Both the position numbers and the translations under genes were made by a program. Shown here in pieces: positions 10,201 to 17,644 of a stretch of 43,126 nt of DNA (its first letter is position 1; each line of letters starts with the position of its first letter). Under the pieces are notes generated by a model. The model did no database searches. It was not told where the DNA came from and saw nothing but the letters and a program-made list of their open reading frames with translations. The stretch spans positions 1-43,126 of the forward strand of contig JAIOHL010000051.1 in the NCBI GenBank assembly GCA_019913005.1, read 5' to 3'. This stretch comes from Anaerolineae bacterium (GTDB lineage Bacteria; Chloroflexota; Anaerolineae; Aggregatilineales; J027).

Positions 10201-10309
10201 CGTGGAACGGAATGAATGGGCCATCCAGCACCACATCGAGGACTTCCATCCCATCTCCATGCAGCCTACACTCGAACAACAATCCGTCGTGATGGATTGG
10301 GAACTCTAA
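7223..10309 (+). CDS. Large repeat-module protein of unknown function (about 1028 aa)
   Basis: Cytoplasmic, acidic protein without recognised enzyme motifs or membrane segments. It is built from at least four diverged copies of a module that starts with a short beta-rich segment (LYGFEVSAP, LFYGVMVRE, YEFRMRPIP, LSFEVVPVHSPTGASLGHSVVALD) and continues with an Ala/Glu-rich helix. Three copies carry a second signature, LFxEGPxDPF-like (TLFEHGPADAF, GLFHEGPPDPA, MFQEGPDDPFLAERE). The last module is strikingly like two modules at the C-terminus of the next gene. The ATG at 7223 (MTTAAIRQF) is preferred; an in-frame TTG at 7160 would add 21 residues. Neither has a clear Shine-Dalgarno sequence. 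The next gene starts 3 bases after this stop, so the two are probably co-transcribed. It may be a scaffold or binding protein; function unknown. Confidence 0.82.
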   Translation: MTTAAIRQFPNDTFSVLDEDGSAHLVAFDEGAVYGVELPFPESDDDRYRVDLVRSTRQTHGVEVEQRLTLAEYVSHTEAEEHLHEASTALYEQGRAAIEEHLPSIQNQPIEYAAGYMVASYPPDAVFTGESASVSILALNEQGTANAVIGRNISPHEASALSMTLEEAQAKGNLPMLMETAAHEAQARGHLSADQPLFPASPNSPTFYLDHRAEMERAAEMEIDAPSDVGWGWHETCFAVLPPTQSGQLYQTALLDVYRDVLSGDLAGSYLPLGQHNTLAGAQGQCDELEAVAFDAHDSSEGWVKFSEKQVDTPTWQPMQPAHYALYEQRVGREPLSDLPTYPEMDSLLAEALRLGGEITDIKREEQGMANTLKAERVAWQTDLNEHVSYLPPYVMAAYRSPENATGIAPLRIHPQSDPTSPLYGFEVSAPNDKGDVTLSAIKTFESDILQKEVTESAVLKTYRPRDYDESVSYLDPRSDAIADARALVYEWGRHDLDHAMGSALRLAQDNGFKGDTLFEHGPADAFTIPDDARPIATIHREREWERDAELFGLNGYKVPLPAHVIHAQEVGRYGGEIEVEPGLFYGVMVREEASEGSEQPTYLVEGVKAWLEHETLETKMEAVTLGMESDRAAAFQTAYQVVESPDVVDRLETMAGLAHDFAQHAADLPEDRMPTSLHLRNEGLFHEGPPDPARHGLEMDWGSHEAAAIVTPPPASNHFAPPRLDYSRMVGEAAYDLPLEEGLGYEFRMRPIPDLEVEVARYGVDALAVETVKHWQANDEPQQEVVTLGIYFDRDEAREEVDTYVSMAEREGIQSAMTRAAMLADVQSYPDMVSRAEELDLHLNADVRFGEMFQEGPDDPFLAEREINYAAQQYAADYPPHHELSFEVVPVHSPTGASLGHSVVALDAAWEHDETSRDWDTSQMVTAYEVAQFEQQHEADFYAASLREYLDKRDLEIQGSNLVPALEFVQSVQSVNGVGENKYVLNPSEVARVERNEWAIQHHIEDFHPISMQPTLEQQSVVMDWEL

Positions 10310-10312
10310 AAC

Positions 10313-12634
10313 ATGGCTTATGAGTTACCCGTGCCCCGCCCCGGCCAAAAAAGCGGCGGTATCTATTCGGTGGGCTATAATGCGTGGCAGGGTGGTAAGG
10401 GACTGTCGGGCATGTTCGATGCCCTAGAAGCCGAAGGCGTCACTATTCTGGTAGATACCCGCAACAGCGACTTTCGCGGCAGGTACAGCTATGACCAACT
10501 GACGCAGACTGCCGCTGAGCGAACGGGCATCAATGGTCGCCCGATGCGTTTTGCACCTCGATCGGCCTTGACGGGCAAACCGCGTCAAGACGAGGAATAT
10601 ACCTCCGCAGGGCAGGCGGACTATGCCATGATGGATACCCGCCCGGATGCCACGCATGTTCTTAATGGCATGGTTGAAGCTGCCCATAAAGGCGAACGTA
10701 TCGCGCTTTTGTGTGCTTGTGCGGACACCTGTACCTGTCATCGCACCCGCTGGTTGGCTGAATCGCTGGCGCAACGGGGTGTGGATGTGGGCCATATTGA
10801 GCCGGGTGAATTTGATCGGGAACGCTATCGAGAAGAAGGCGTGCAGGAACTCTATCGCATTACCCCTCATTCCGAGTTGCCCCATCTTTCTTCCCACAGC
10901 GATGTCAACTGGCGTGAACAGGCGGAGCGGTGGAATCAGCCAAAAGAACCACAACCGATTCCCAAAGGATATCGTTCACCTCAAGCGACCAAACCAATCC
11001 CAACCAATCCTCGTCAAATCCTGATTGCGGGCAGTATGAATGCCAATAATGCCCAGTTGAACTATGCGTCGGCGTTGGTGGTGCGGGCGGCTGAAATCGG
11101 GGCACAAATCCATGTGGGCGATAATGATCAAGGGGTGGATGCGCGGGTGGTTGAGACGGCCAATGCCATTGGTTATCACGATGTTGTGGTTTGGACAGCG
11201 GGCGGCACACCTCGCAATGGCGGTGTTGAGGGTGGGCAAGTGTATCAAGTACCCTATAACTATAAAGAACAAGGCAACCGTTATATCCAGCGTGACCGCA
11301 CGATGATTCGTGGGGTAGATGACGAGGAGGGTGCAGCCTTTTTCATTGACAACGGACACACCCATCACCGCAATGGGCGAATGACCGGCACGGAGGCAGG
11401 TTATGTCTTTGCGGTGGAGCATAGCAAAGCGGCTCGCAAGGTTTCTTTCGGGAGGCAGCAAGATCGGGAAGCCGAACTGAAGCCCCTGCCAACCACCTAT
11501 GTACCCCAATATCGTCCTCAACTGCCCGAGTTCGACCCCAGTCTTTTTGAGAAACCTGCGCCGCCGATTAATGATCCCACCCCTGCCACTTCGTCTTTGG
11601 GGGAAGTTGATTCAGCACCCCAACCTCCAAAACCACTCACCGATGTCGAAAAATGGGGTATGGCACTGGAGACAGCCGAAACATTGGCGACTGAACGCGA
11701 ACATAACGCCGTATACACCCGACGACCCGGTCATCGGACAGCCGAAGTCTTGGACATGCAGGTTCTACCTGTCACCGACCAAAAAGGGGATTCATTGGGT
11801 TATGCAGTTGCGGCGGTGGATGTGCGCTGGCGAGCCACGCCTTTCAAGCTTAATACGGAGGATTGGCGGAGTGCGGATACCGTCAGCGTGACCGAAGTTG
11901 CCCATTTCAAACACGAGCATCAAGCCGAGACATATAAGGAACACCTACATGGGTTTATGGAAGTCCATGACATGACCGATGATCCTGCGCAACGTCGAGA
12001 TTTTTTGCGCGAGGTAGGGCAGTTGAATGGACTTCGGGCTGGCATCCACACAACCGACCTGATTCGCATGGGCGCAACCCAACTGCCGGACCATCGGGCT
12101 GAAATCGGCGCATTACAATCTGGCGAGTGGGAACTCAAAACCGTGAAATTGGGTTTTCACCCGATGGATAAAGATGTACCCGAACCTCCCCCTGAGCCAT
12201 TCTATGGATTTTCGATTCATGCAGTCCAAACCGTAGATACGGAAGGGCAGCACTTGGGTTATTCGACTGTCGCGCTACGTGATGTCTATGAAAATGGGCT
12301 ACCAATTGGAAATGAAATCACTGAGAGCTACGTCATGGAGCTTGCTCGATTTGAGAAACAAGATGATGCAAAACAATATGCCGATGGGCTGATGGAGTAT
12401 ATCAAGGACAAACCGGGCTTGGAGTTCATTGGTTCACCAGAAAACACAGCGGAGACACACGCCTTTTTAGAAAAGGCGGCTCAGGAGAATGGTTTGCTAG
12501 GGAAGGAACAAGTCATCGAACGTGAAATCCTATTTCAGGAACAAACCCTCACTTCACTCCATAACCTCGAAGCGTCAGTCATTCACCAAAGGTTGTTCAA
12601 TATTGAGGGTTTAGATGCCTTAACACTCGAATAA
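10313..12634 (+). CDS. DUF488 - SLOG/DUF2493-like - repeat-module fusion protein
   Basis: 773-aa protein. Residues ~15-180 are a DUF488 domain: YSVGYNAW near the start, LVDTR (47-51) and the cysteine-rich LLCACADTCTCHR (132-144), which is the classic DUF488 core. Residues ~234-375 look like a SLOG Rossmann domain of the DUF2493/YAcAr type, with ILIAGSMNANN, then GDNDQGVDARVVETANAIG, then VVVWTAGGTPRN. The remaining ~300 residues hold two copies of the module shared with the preceding gene (MQVLPVTDQKGDSLGYAVAAVD and FSIHAVQTVDTEGQHLGYST), each followed by a VxExAxFExxxxAxxY helix. SLOG domains bind or process nucleotide-like ligands, and DUF488 has been linked to nucleotide and stress contexts. 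The joint role here is unknown. It starts 3 bases after the upstream stop. Confidence 0.82.
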   Translation: MAYELPVPRPGQKSGGIYSVGYNAWQGGKGLSGMFDALEAEGVTILVDTRNSDFRGRYSYDQLTQTAAERTGINGRPMRFAPRSALTGKPRQDEEYTSAGQADYAMMDTRPDATHVLNGMVEAAHKGERIALLCACADTCTCHRTRWLAESLAQRGVDVGHIEPGEFDRERYREEGVQELYRITPHSELPHLSSHSDVNWREQAERWNQPKEPQPIPKGYRSPQATKPIPTNPRQILIAGSMNANNAQLNYASALVVRAAEIGAQIHVGDNDQGVDARVVETANAIGYHDVVVWTAGGTPRNGGVEGGQVYQVPYNYKEQGNRYIQRDRTMIRGVDDEEGAAFFIDNGHTHHRNGRMTGTEAGYVFAVEHSKAARKVSFGRQQDREAELKPLPTTYVPQYRPQLPEFDPSLFEKPAPPINDPTPATSSLGEVDSAPQPPKPLTDVEKWGMALETAETLATEREHNAVYTRRPGHRTAEVLDMQVLPVTDQKGDSLGYAVAAVDVRWRATPFKLNTEDWRSADTVSVTEVAHFKHEHQAETYKEHLHGFMEVHDMTDDPAQRRDFLREVGQLNGLRAGIHTTDLIRMGATQLPDHRAEIGALQSGEWELKTVKLGFHPMDKDVPEPPPEPFYGFSIHAVQTVDTEGQHLGYSTVALRDVYENGLPIGNEITESYVMELARFEKQDDAKQYADGLMEYIKDKPGLEFIGSPENTAETHAFLEKAAQENGLLGKEQVIEREILFQEQTLTSLHNLEASVIHQRLFNIEGLDALTLE

Positions 12635-12653
12635 CATGACCTGAAATGTTATT
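12630..12653. terminator. Hairpin between convergent genes, possible bidirectional terminator
   Basis: Perfect 8-base inverted repeat AATAACAT (12630-12637) and ATGTTATT (12646-12653) with an 8-base loop. It overlaps the stop codon of the DUF488-SLOG gene and abuts the stop of the convergent gene at 12653. The stem is AT-rich and weak, so termination is only suggested by position. Confidence 0.35.
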
Positions 12654-13414
12654 TATGATCTGATCCATTCGCCGCCTTGAGTATCAATCCAGCGTGGAAT
12701 GCGCCATTGTGGATTATCGGGAGACATAAAATAAAAGGTGGTGTGGAGCTTTTCAGCTAACAGTTCCCCAATTCTGATAGCTTCCTCAGTGGGTGTGCGC
12801 GAAGGAATGGATTGACCGCGAATTATGCGCCCCATATCTTCTTTATCCCAATAAAGTTTGCCAATTTTGTGCGACTTATATTTGAGCGGATGGCTTGCCC
12901 GATCTTCAAGCGTAATAACTGCTAGACGTGGATGCCAAGTATGCAGGTATCCCCAATATGCCTCTACCACTGCAATCTCAGCTGTCGAAAATCGGTCAAT
13001 TACAACTTGGGAGTCAATTAACCCAATGGGAATACTGGACACCCGCCCCGCCTGCCAGTCTACCCAACGGGGTACTTCATCACCAACTGGCTTTTCGGGC
13101 GAGGGGAAATACAACGGTACATTGAGTTGATCAGCTATAGCTTGTCCAAGTTCATAGGCTAATTTCCCTTCAGGGTATGGTGGGATTTGCCCAGTCAACA
13201 TCCTATTAAAATCATGAATTTCTCCTAGACCATGCCCAATCGAAGTCAAAAGATGTGTTCTAAAGTAATGTGAGAGAAGGGGTTCTTCAATAGCCACTAG
13301 ATCAACACACCACCCGCTGCTATCGCCATCCCACACACCTTCAATAACCACGATGTTTGGAGGTAATTGCTTTACTTTCTCAAAGACTTGTTCCCGATTG
13401 ATAGTGATACTCAT
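12653..13414 (-). CDS. Hypothetical protein made of two tandem copies of a ~100-aa domain
   Basis: 253-aa protein with no recognised family. It is clearly an internal duplication. Residues 21-119 (IVVIEGVWDG, then FNRMLTGQIPPYPEGKLAYELG, then LYFPSPEKPV, PRWVD) match residues 147-244 (IAVVEAYWGY, then MGRIIRGQSIP, EEAIRIGELLAEKL, FYFMSPDNP, PRWID). No catalytic motif, signal peptide or membrane helix is evident. It is convergent with the DUF488-SLOG gene and divergent from the frameshifted HTH gene downstream. The tryptophan- and proline-rich motifs suggest a small globular binding domain; function unknown. Confidence 0.75.
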   Translation of the reverse strand: MSITINREQVFEKVKQLPPNIVVIEGVWDGDSSGWCVDLVAIEEPLLSHYFRTHLLTSIGHGLGEIHDFNRMLTGQIPPYPEGKLAYELGQAIADQLNVPLYFPSPEKPVGDEVPRWVDWQAGRVSSIPIGLIDSQVVIDRFSTAEIAVVEAYWGYLHTWHPRLAVITLEDRASHPLKYKSHKIGKLYWDKEDMGRIIRGQSIPSRTPTEEAIRIGELLAEKLHTTFYFMSPDNPQWRIPRWIDTQGGEWIRS

Positions 13415-13499
13415 AATCAGCCTCTTCTACAACGTCTGCATCTATTTTCTCATATCTTATTGGTTGGTGCGAAGCCCTACTTGAGCTTCTTGCTAAGTC

Positions 13500-14203
13500 A
13501 TGAAAATCCTCTCGGAGAACACCGAACTGACCACTATTCAGGTGGCGGAAATCCTCAATGTCTCACGTCCCCTCCTGATTAAGCTGTTCGAAATTGGCAG
13601 GATCCGCTATCACAAGATCGGTATAGACATCGGCGCGTGCGGATTGAAGATGTCATATACTACAAAGCAGTATTAGATTATGTGACTTTATCGTTTGATT
13701 ACCACTATCTTAATCAGTTCTATCAAAGGAACGCCCGTGATCAACTTAACCGAGCATGTCGCTATATTGATCGATTCTGTCTCAGATTGTACAAAACTCA
13801 AAATTATTGGATGACTCTAAGCGAACTCGACATTAAGTTACGCGAGTTTGTACCTGATTACGAAAAGAGATTTGGAAAATATCAGCTACTCCAATGGCTG
13901 AATAATTTTGATTGGTATCTCGAAATTGATATGGATGGTCAAAGGATGCGACAAAATCCCAAATACGTTCGCTACTCTCTCTTGGTACAGGCTTATTGGA
14001 AAACAAGGAGCCGCTTGCCTTTTTATTCAGATTTCGTCTCATTAGCTCAATTTGGCGAGGTTCTCCGAGAATTAAGCCGTGATTATGAAAGCGAATTTGG
14101 GAATAGAAAACTATCAACTTGGCTAAAAGAGTATCCGGATAAATTCAAGATTAGCGAGGGTTCGGTCACTATCCTACCATATCGGCCACCTCTTTTCTCA
14201 TAG
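13500..14203 (+). pseudogene. Frameshifted gene: excisionase-type HTH plus two OST-HTH/LOTUS-like repeats
   Basis: An ATG at 13500 opens a frame whose product (ELTTIQVAEILNVSRPLLIK, then GRIRYHKIG) matches the MerR/excisionase-type HTH found in many Xis and antitoxin proteins. Right after KIG the frame breaks: the expected continuation (RHRRVRIEDVIYYKAV) is in another frame from about 13625, a net loss of one or gain of two bases near 13623. The first frame stops at 13676. The second frame runs to 14203 and holds two related segments, MTLSELDIKLREFVPDYEKR and VSLAQFGEVLRELSRDYESE, each followed by an FGxxxLxxWLxxxxxxxxI pattern, as in OST-HTH/LOTUS winged helices. The region is AT-rich compared with its neighbours. 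It could also be a sequencing error or a recoded gene. Confidence 0.6.
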
Positions 14204-14230
14204 CCGTGCATCAGAATCACTATCCTGTGT

Positions 14231-14575
14231 TTAATCATTTTTCTTGATACCACTCTTTTGGATATGTGGCCGATAAGACCCGCTTCGTAAATTTTCTTTC
14301 CTTAGTCGTTGTTTCAGGACATTGCTCATCCGCGCATCCACGCGATAAGCCACTTTTTGCATGGGAGTATCCTCTCGATGATGCAGCAATTTGCCACGCC
14401 GATGGGTTTTCATTTGTGTAACCTTAATGCTCAGAAAACCCTGAATGGAAATTTGCTCACCATTTGTTAGTGCATCCGTCCATACTTCAAGCAATGCTTC
14501 CAGCGTGGTTTGTACCTGAAAGTAGGTGTGTCCAGTCTTGCGGGCGACTGCTCGAACGGTGGTTTGTTTATTCAT
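14231..14575 (-). CDS. HU/IHF-like DNA-binding protein
   Basis: 114-aa basic protein of HU-family layout: an N-terminal helical pair (TTVRAVARKTG, LEALLEVWTDALTNGEQISI), then QGFLSIKVTQMKTHRRGK as the short beta segment, and a C-terminal helix (DARMSNVLKQRL), plus a basic tail. In place of the usual DNA-bending Pro arm it has a short basic stretch. Its start overlaps the coupling-protein stop by 4 bases (ATGA), making it the last gene of the mobilisation operon. HU-family proteins bend DNA and help assemble relaxosomes and recombination complexes; that role here is an inference from position. Confidence 0.75.
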   Translation of the reverse strand: MNKQTTVRAVARKTGHTYFQVQTTLEALLEVWTDALTNGEQISIQGFLSIKVTQMKTHRRGKLLHHREDTPMQKVAYRVDARMSNVLKQRLRKENLRSGSYRPHIQKSGIKKND

Positions 14576-16617
14576 GCTCCGGCTCTCCGTAAATCCTTCA
14601 AACTCGCATTAAACACCTGATGGTTGGGAGCAACTACGGCCAATAGATCATCACTGGCCTGCGCTCGTTGTTCGGCGGGTAATTTCTGGCTTTTCTGATA
14701 AATGGCATCAAAATGGGCGTCAAGGCTAGGATGCACGGAGCTAGCCTGTGGCTCAGGGACAAGGGGTCTGGTCTGCATATTGAGTGCTTCAATCAAACGA
14801 ATTGTGATGCCACGCTCTAATAATAGCGGTTCACGTTCCACACTATTTTTAAGATGCACTGCCCAATCTTTACGCTCATATAGGCGGGTCAAGCGACAAG
14901 TCAGGATAATCTGGGTGGCATAACCCGGATCAACATAACGAGCGAGAAGGGTAGCATTCCCCGCCTGTGGCGTAATCACTTCGTCCACTGTCAGCAAGGG
15001 GCGACTGCGATAGGTGGGGTGGTCTTTATCCCCATCTTGTTGGGTTGCAGTACCAGAAGCACGACTGTAGAACTCGGCGGTTTCCGCATCACACCCACCA
15101 TAGACAATCTGGGTTGCCAACCCTGTAAAGAGAGCCTGCGTGCCATCATTGCCGTAAATGAGGTGGAACTGCCCTTTGGTCTGGGCAGCAATCAAAATGC
15201 TGATACGCCGCTTACGGACAAGGTTCACATCTGCGACAAGGCTGTCGAGCCTGCCGAGTGTCGGAAACTCGTCCAAGATGATATTGACGGGCATGGGCAA
15301 CGGCCCCTGATTGGCTTCCCCGATGGTATCCAAGTCCAGCATCAGTTTGCGGAGGACTGCTCCGAGATAGGAGGCATAAACGGCTCGCATTCGTCCGGGG
15401 CAGGTCAATACAACGACCGTTGGCTGCTGCACGATGAGGTCAGCATCGAAATCACTGGCACCCGTATTCTGGCGCACATCAATCGAAGCCCAGCCTGTCA
15501 GGGCAGTGGCGAGCGTCGCCACGACATTGGAGGCTACTTTGCCATCGGAATTGACGCTGGCAATAAACGAGTTTGCCAGTAGCGCGGCGTCATCGACTTT
15601 TTTGCCAAAGTCGCTTGCCATCACCTTGAGGTCTTTGAGAGCCTCATAAATCTCGCCCAGATTGCTATAACGAATGAGACAGGCGGCCAGCAACGCGGCG
15701 GCACTGTCTGACCAGAACTTGTTATCACCTTGGGCTGATGGAACCAGCACGTCCGCGATGGCCCGCGCATCGGAAACAGTTTGGATGTTCTCAGCCAGAT
15801 TAAAACGCGGCGAATCCGTACCGGTGGGATCATGGATTACGACCAGATGTCCAGTCACCCGCGCATATTTGAGGATGTGATGTTTGAGTTCCCCTTGTGG
15901 ATCGGCGACGATTAGGCTGTGGCGATTCATCATGTTATCGGCAATCGCGGGCAGGATCACCCCTTGAGATTTACCTGACCCCGGGCCGCCGAGTGCTAGA
16001 ATGCCTCTAGCCGCATCTTCGCCGTTCAGACAAAACATGCCTTGCCCCGCATCCAGTCGCATTTTCCGCTCCCCCCAGAATGCCCCGTAGAAGGTCATGC
16101 CTTCTAAATCGGATCGGCGATAGCGTTTGTACTCGCGGTGGGTACAGAAATGGGATGAACCGAGTTCACCACGCTGGACACGCGGATTGCGCTGTTGATC
16201 AAGTTTCTGCCGCAGCCAGCCACCCGGTTGCAAATTCTGATAGATGACCATGTTCACCAGAAAGAGGGTAATCCAGTGTCCAATCGCAAAAATAAGGATG
16301 CGTGGCTGATTTACATACCGGGGTGGTTGTCCAACGACCATCCCGAGAAAACCCGTCAAGTCAGTGCTGTACCCGCGCACCACTGCAAAATGGCTGGTGA
16401 CGCCTATATAGATGAAGGATACGATCAAGGTGACGGCTAGGTGCAGCACCACTCGTGACCTATGACCCGACTGCCCACCCGCTTCACTGCGCCGGATATC
16501 TGCACCTAAATGCCATGCAAAGCCGATGACCAATATCGGCAGCAGGCACAAGAGGGGTGCAATCAGGAAAGGACTGCCGAGTAGCGCCTGTCCATCGGTG
16601 AACAGCTTGAAATACAT
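14572..16617 (-). CDS. VirD4/TraG-type type IV coupling protein
   Basis: Inner-membrane ATPase that hands the relaxase-DNA complex to a type IV secretion channel. Three hydrophobic segments lie at roughly residues 18-37, 57-80 and 106-126, before the cytoplasmic ATPase domain. Walker A is GGPGSGKS (210-217). Walker B is VNIILDEFPTLG (Asp449/Glu450). The stretch following Walker B, with VDADLNLVRKRRI-like and AAQTKGQF features, is typical of TraG/TraD. The length (681 aa) is normal for the family. It sits between a small membrane protein and the HU-like gene in one leftward operon with a relaxase-like protein. No VirB/Tra channel genes are in the window. Confidence 0.92.
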   Translation of the reverse strand: MYFKLFTDGQALLGSPFLIAPLLCLLPILVIGFAWHLGADIRRSEAGGQSGHRSRVVLHLAVTLIVSFIYIGVTSHFAVVRGYSTDLTGFLGMVVGQPPRYVNQPRILIFAIGHWITLFLVNMVIYQNLQPGGWLRQKLDQQRNPRVQRGELGSSHFCTHREYKRYRRSDLEGMTFYGAFWGERKMRLDAGQGMFCLNGEDAARGILALGGPGSGKSQGVILPAIADNMMNRHSLIVADPQGELKHHILKYARVTGHLVVIHDPTGTDSPRFNLAENIQTVSDARAIADVLVPSAQGDNKFWSDSAAALLAACLIRYSNLGEIYEALKDLKVMASDFGKKVDDAALLANSFIASVNSDGKVASNVVATLATALTGWASIDVRQNTGASDFDADLIVQQPTVVVLTCPGRMRAVYASYLGAVLRKLMLDLDTIGEANQGPLPMPVNIILDEFPTLGRLDSLVADVNLVRKRRISILIAAQTKGQFHLIYGNDGTQALFTGLATQIVYGGCDAETAEFYSRASGTATQQDGDKDHPTYRSRPLLTVDEVITPQAGNATLLARYVDPGYATQIILTCRLTRLYERKDWAVHLKNSVEREPLLLERGITIRLIEALNMQTRPLVPEPQASSVHPSLDAHFDAIYQKSQKLPAEQRAQASDDLLAVVAPNHQVFNASLKDLRRAGA

Positions 16618-16811
16618 TAGCCCCCATCCTTTCGATTGCGCCGGAGGAGCAGGTGTACGGTTGCTGAAAAGAATAGGATGACTACAATGGCAGCCAAATA
16701 GAGGGCGTCAGCCACTTGCATCCCGGCCATTCCGAAAAGGCTCAGGGTGATATTAAAAGCGATCCCCATAATCAATGCACCTATACAGGTGGGGTGATGC
16801 ATTTGTCTCAT
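16617..16811 (-). CDS. Small two-helix membrane protein of the mobilisation operon
   Basis: About 64 aa. The start at 16811 is chosen because that ATG overlaps the stop of the upstream relaxase-like gene (ATGA); an in-frame GTG or other codon further upstream, up to 16832, would give 71 aa. Two hydrophobic segments are visible (IGALIMGIAFNITLSLFGMA and ALYLAAIVVILFFSATVHLL), then a basic cytoplasmic tail RRNRKDGG. The stop abuts the coupling-protein start. Small membrane proteins beside VirD4-type genes are common in mobilisation operons. No named family is claimed. Confidence 0.7.
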   Translation of the reverse strand: MRQMHHPTCIGALIMGIAFNITLSLFGMAGMQVADALYLAAIVVILFFSATVHLLLRRNRKDGG

Positions 16812-17641
16812 CGCGTCTCCCGTCCAAACCATGCATCAAGACTGTTCTTGTTACGGTCAAGTGAAGCCAGCCATTCATTGAAGGTATCTGCGGTGGTGAC
16901 ATGCGGCGGGATTTGCTCGATGGAGAAGCCTTGCTCATATAGTTGTTCGGCGAGTTCGGTTAAATTGGAGGGAAGTTCCTCCCCCTGCATCGCTTGGAAA
17001 TACTTCTTGAGATGTTCCTCCCGTTGGATGGCTGCCCACTGTGTTCGCCACTCTTTTCCTAGTTGTTGATCCATGTGTAGTTCAAAGAGGTCTTCGACCA
17101 GTTCATTGAACTCACGCAGATCAGTGGGGCGATTATCAAACCGTTCGCGTCCGGCGGAAGTTTCAACAGTTCCCGGCAGGATGATGTGGGTATGTAACAT
17201 TTGCAATCCCTCCTCGGAAGTGGAGCGATCATGGGTCACATAGCTGTAGAGGGGGTCAACATAACCCCGTGCTTCAAACCACTGCTCGACCACATCTTCG
17301 GTCAAGTTTTCCAGAAATTCGCGGCGGTCTGTTGCCTGCTCAATGAGTGCCATTAAGCGTGGCTTGGGGCTGAGCATCACGCTCCATGCCAAACGGTCAT
17401 CGCTGGTGAGTGTCTGGCAGTTTTCTAAGATTTCGCGGTGTGTCCCACCCAAGCCATGGTTGACCCAGCGCCGCCCACCTGCAGGCGCTTTTACATCCCG
17501 ATCATCCCGATAGGTGAAATACCGTAGCTTCTCTCTGAGGGACTGCACACCTGTCCCGTATCCGGTGCGTTCTGGGTGTATCCAGCGCAAGTTTGACCAG
17601 ATAGTGCCGCGTCGTTCGCGTTTTTCCTTGGGCTTTGTCAT
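16808..17641 (-). CDS. Relaxase-like protein (putative HUH nickase)
   Basis: 277-aa protein in the place expected for a relaxase, between an RHH accessory gene and the coupling protein. The stretch YSYVTHDRSTSEEGLQMLHT followed by HIILPG gives His137 and a His150-x-His152 pair, which resembles the histidine triad that holds the metal in VirD2/MobA-type relaxases. Tyr41 and Tyr44 (LRYFTYRDD) near the N-terminus are candidates for the nicking residue. It is small for a relaxase and I cannot place it in a MOB family. The acidic C-terminal half has no helicase or primase motif. Overlaps the next gene by an ATGA and is preceded by a 3-base gap. Confidence 0.6.
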   Translation of the reverse strand: MTKPKEKRERRGTIWSNLRWIHPERTGYGTGVQSLREKLRYFTYRDDRDVKAPAGGRRWVNHGLGGTHREILENCQTLTSDDRLAWSVMLSPKPRLMALIEQATDRREFLENLTEDVVEQWFEARGYVDPLYSYVTHDRSTSEEGLQMLHTHIILPGTVETSAGRERFDNRPTDLREFNELVEDLFELHMDQQLGKEWRTQWAAIQREEHLKKYFQAMQGEELPSNLTELAEQLYEQGFSIEQIPPHVTTADTFNEWLASLDRNKNSLDAWFGRETR

Positions 17642-17644
17642 AGG

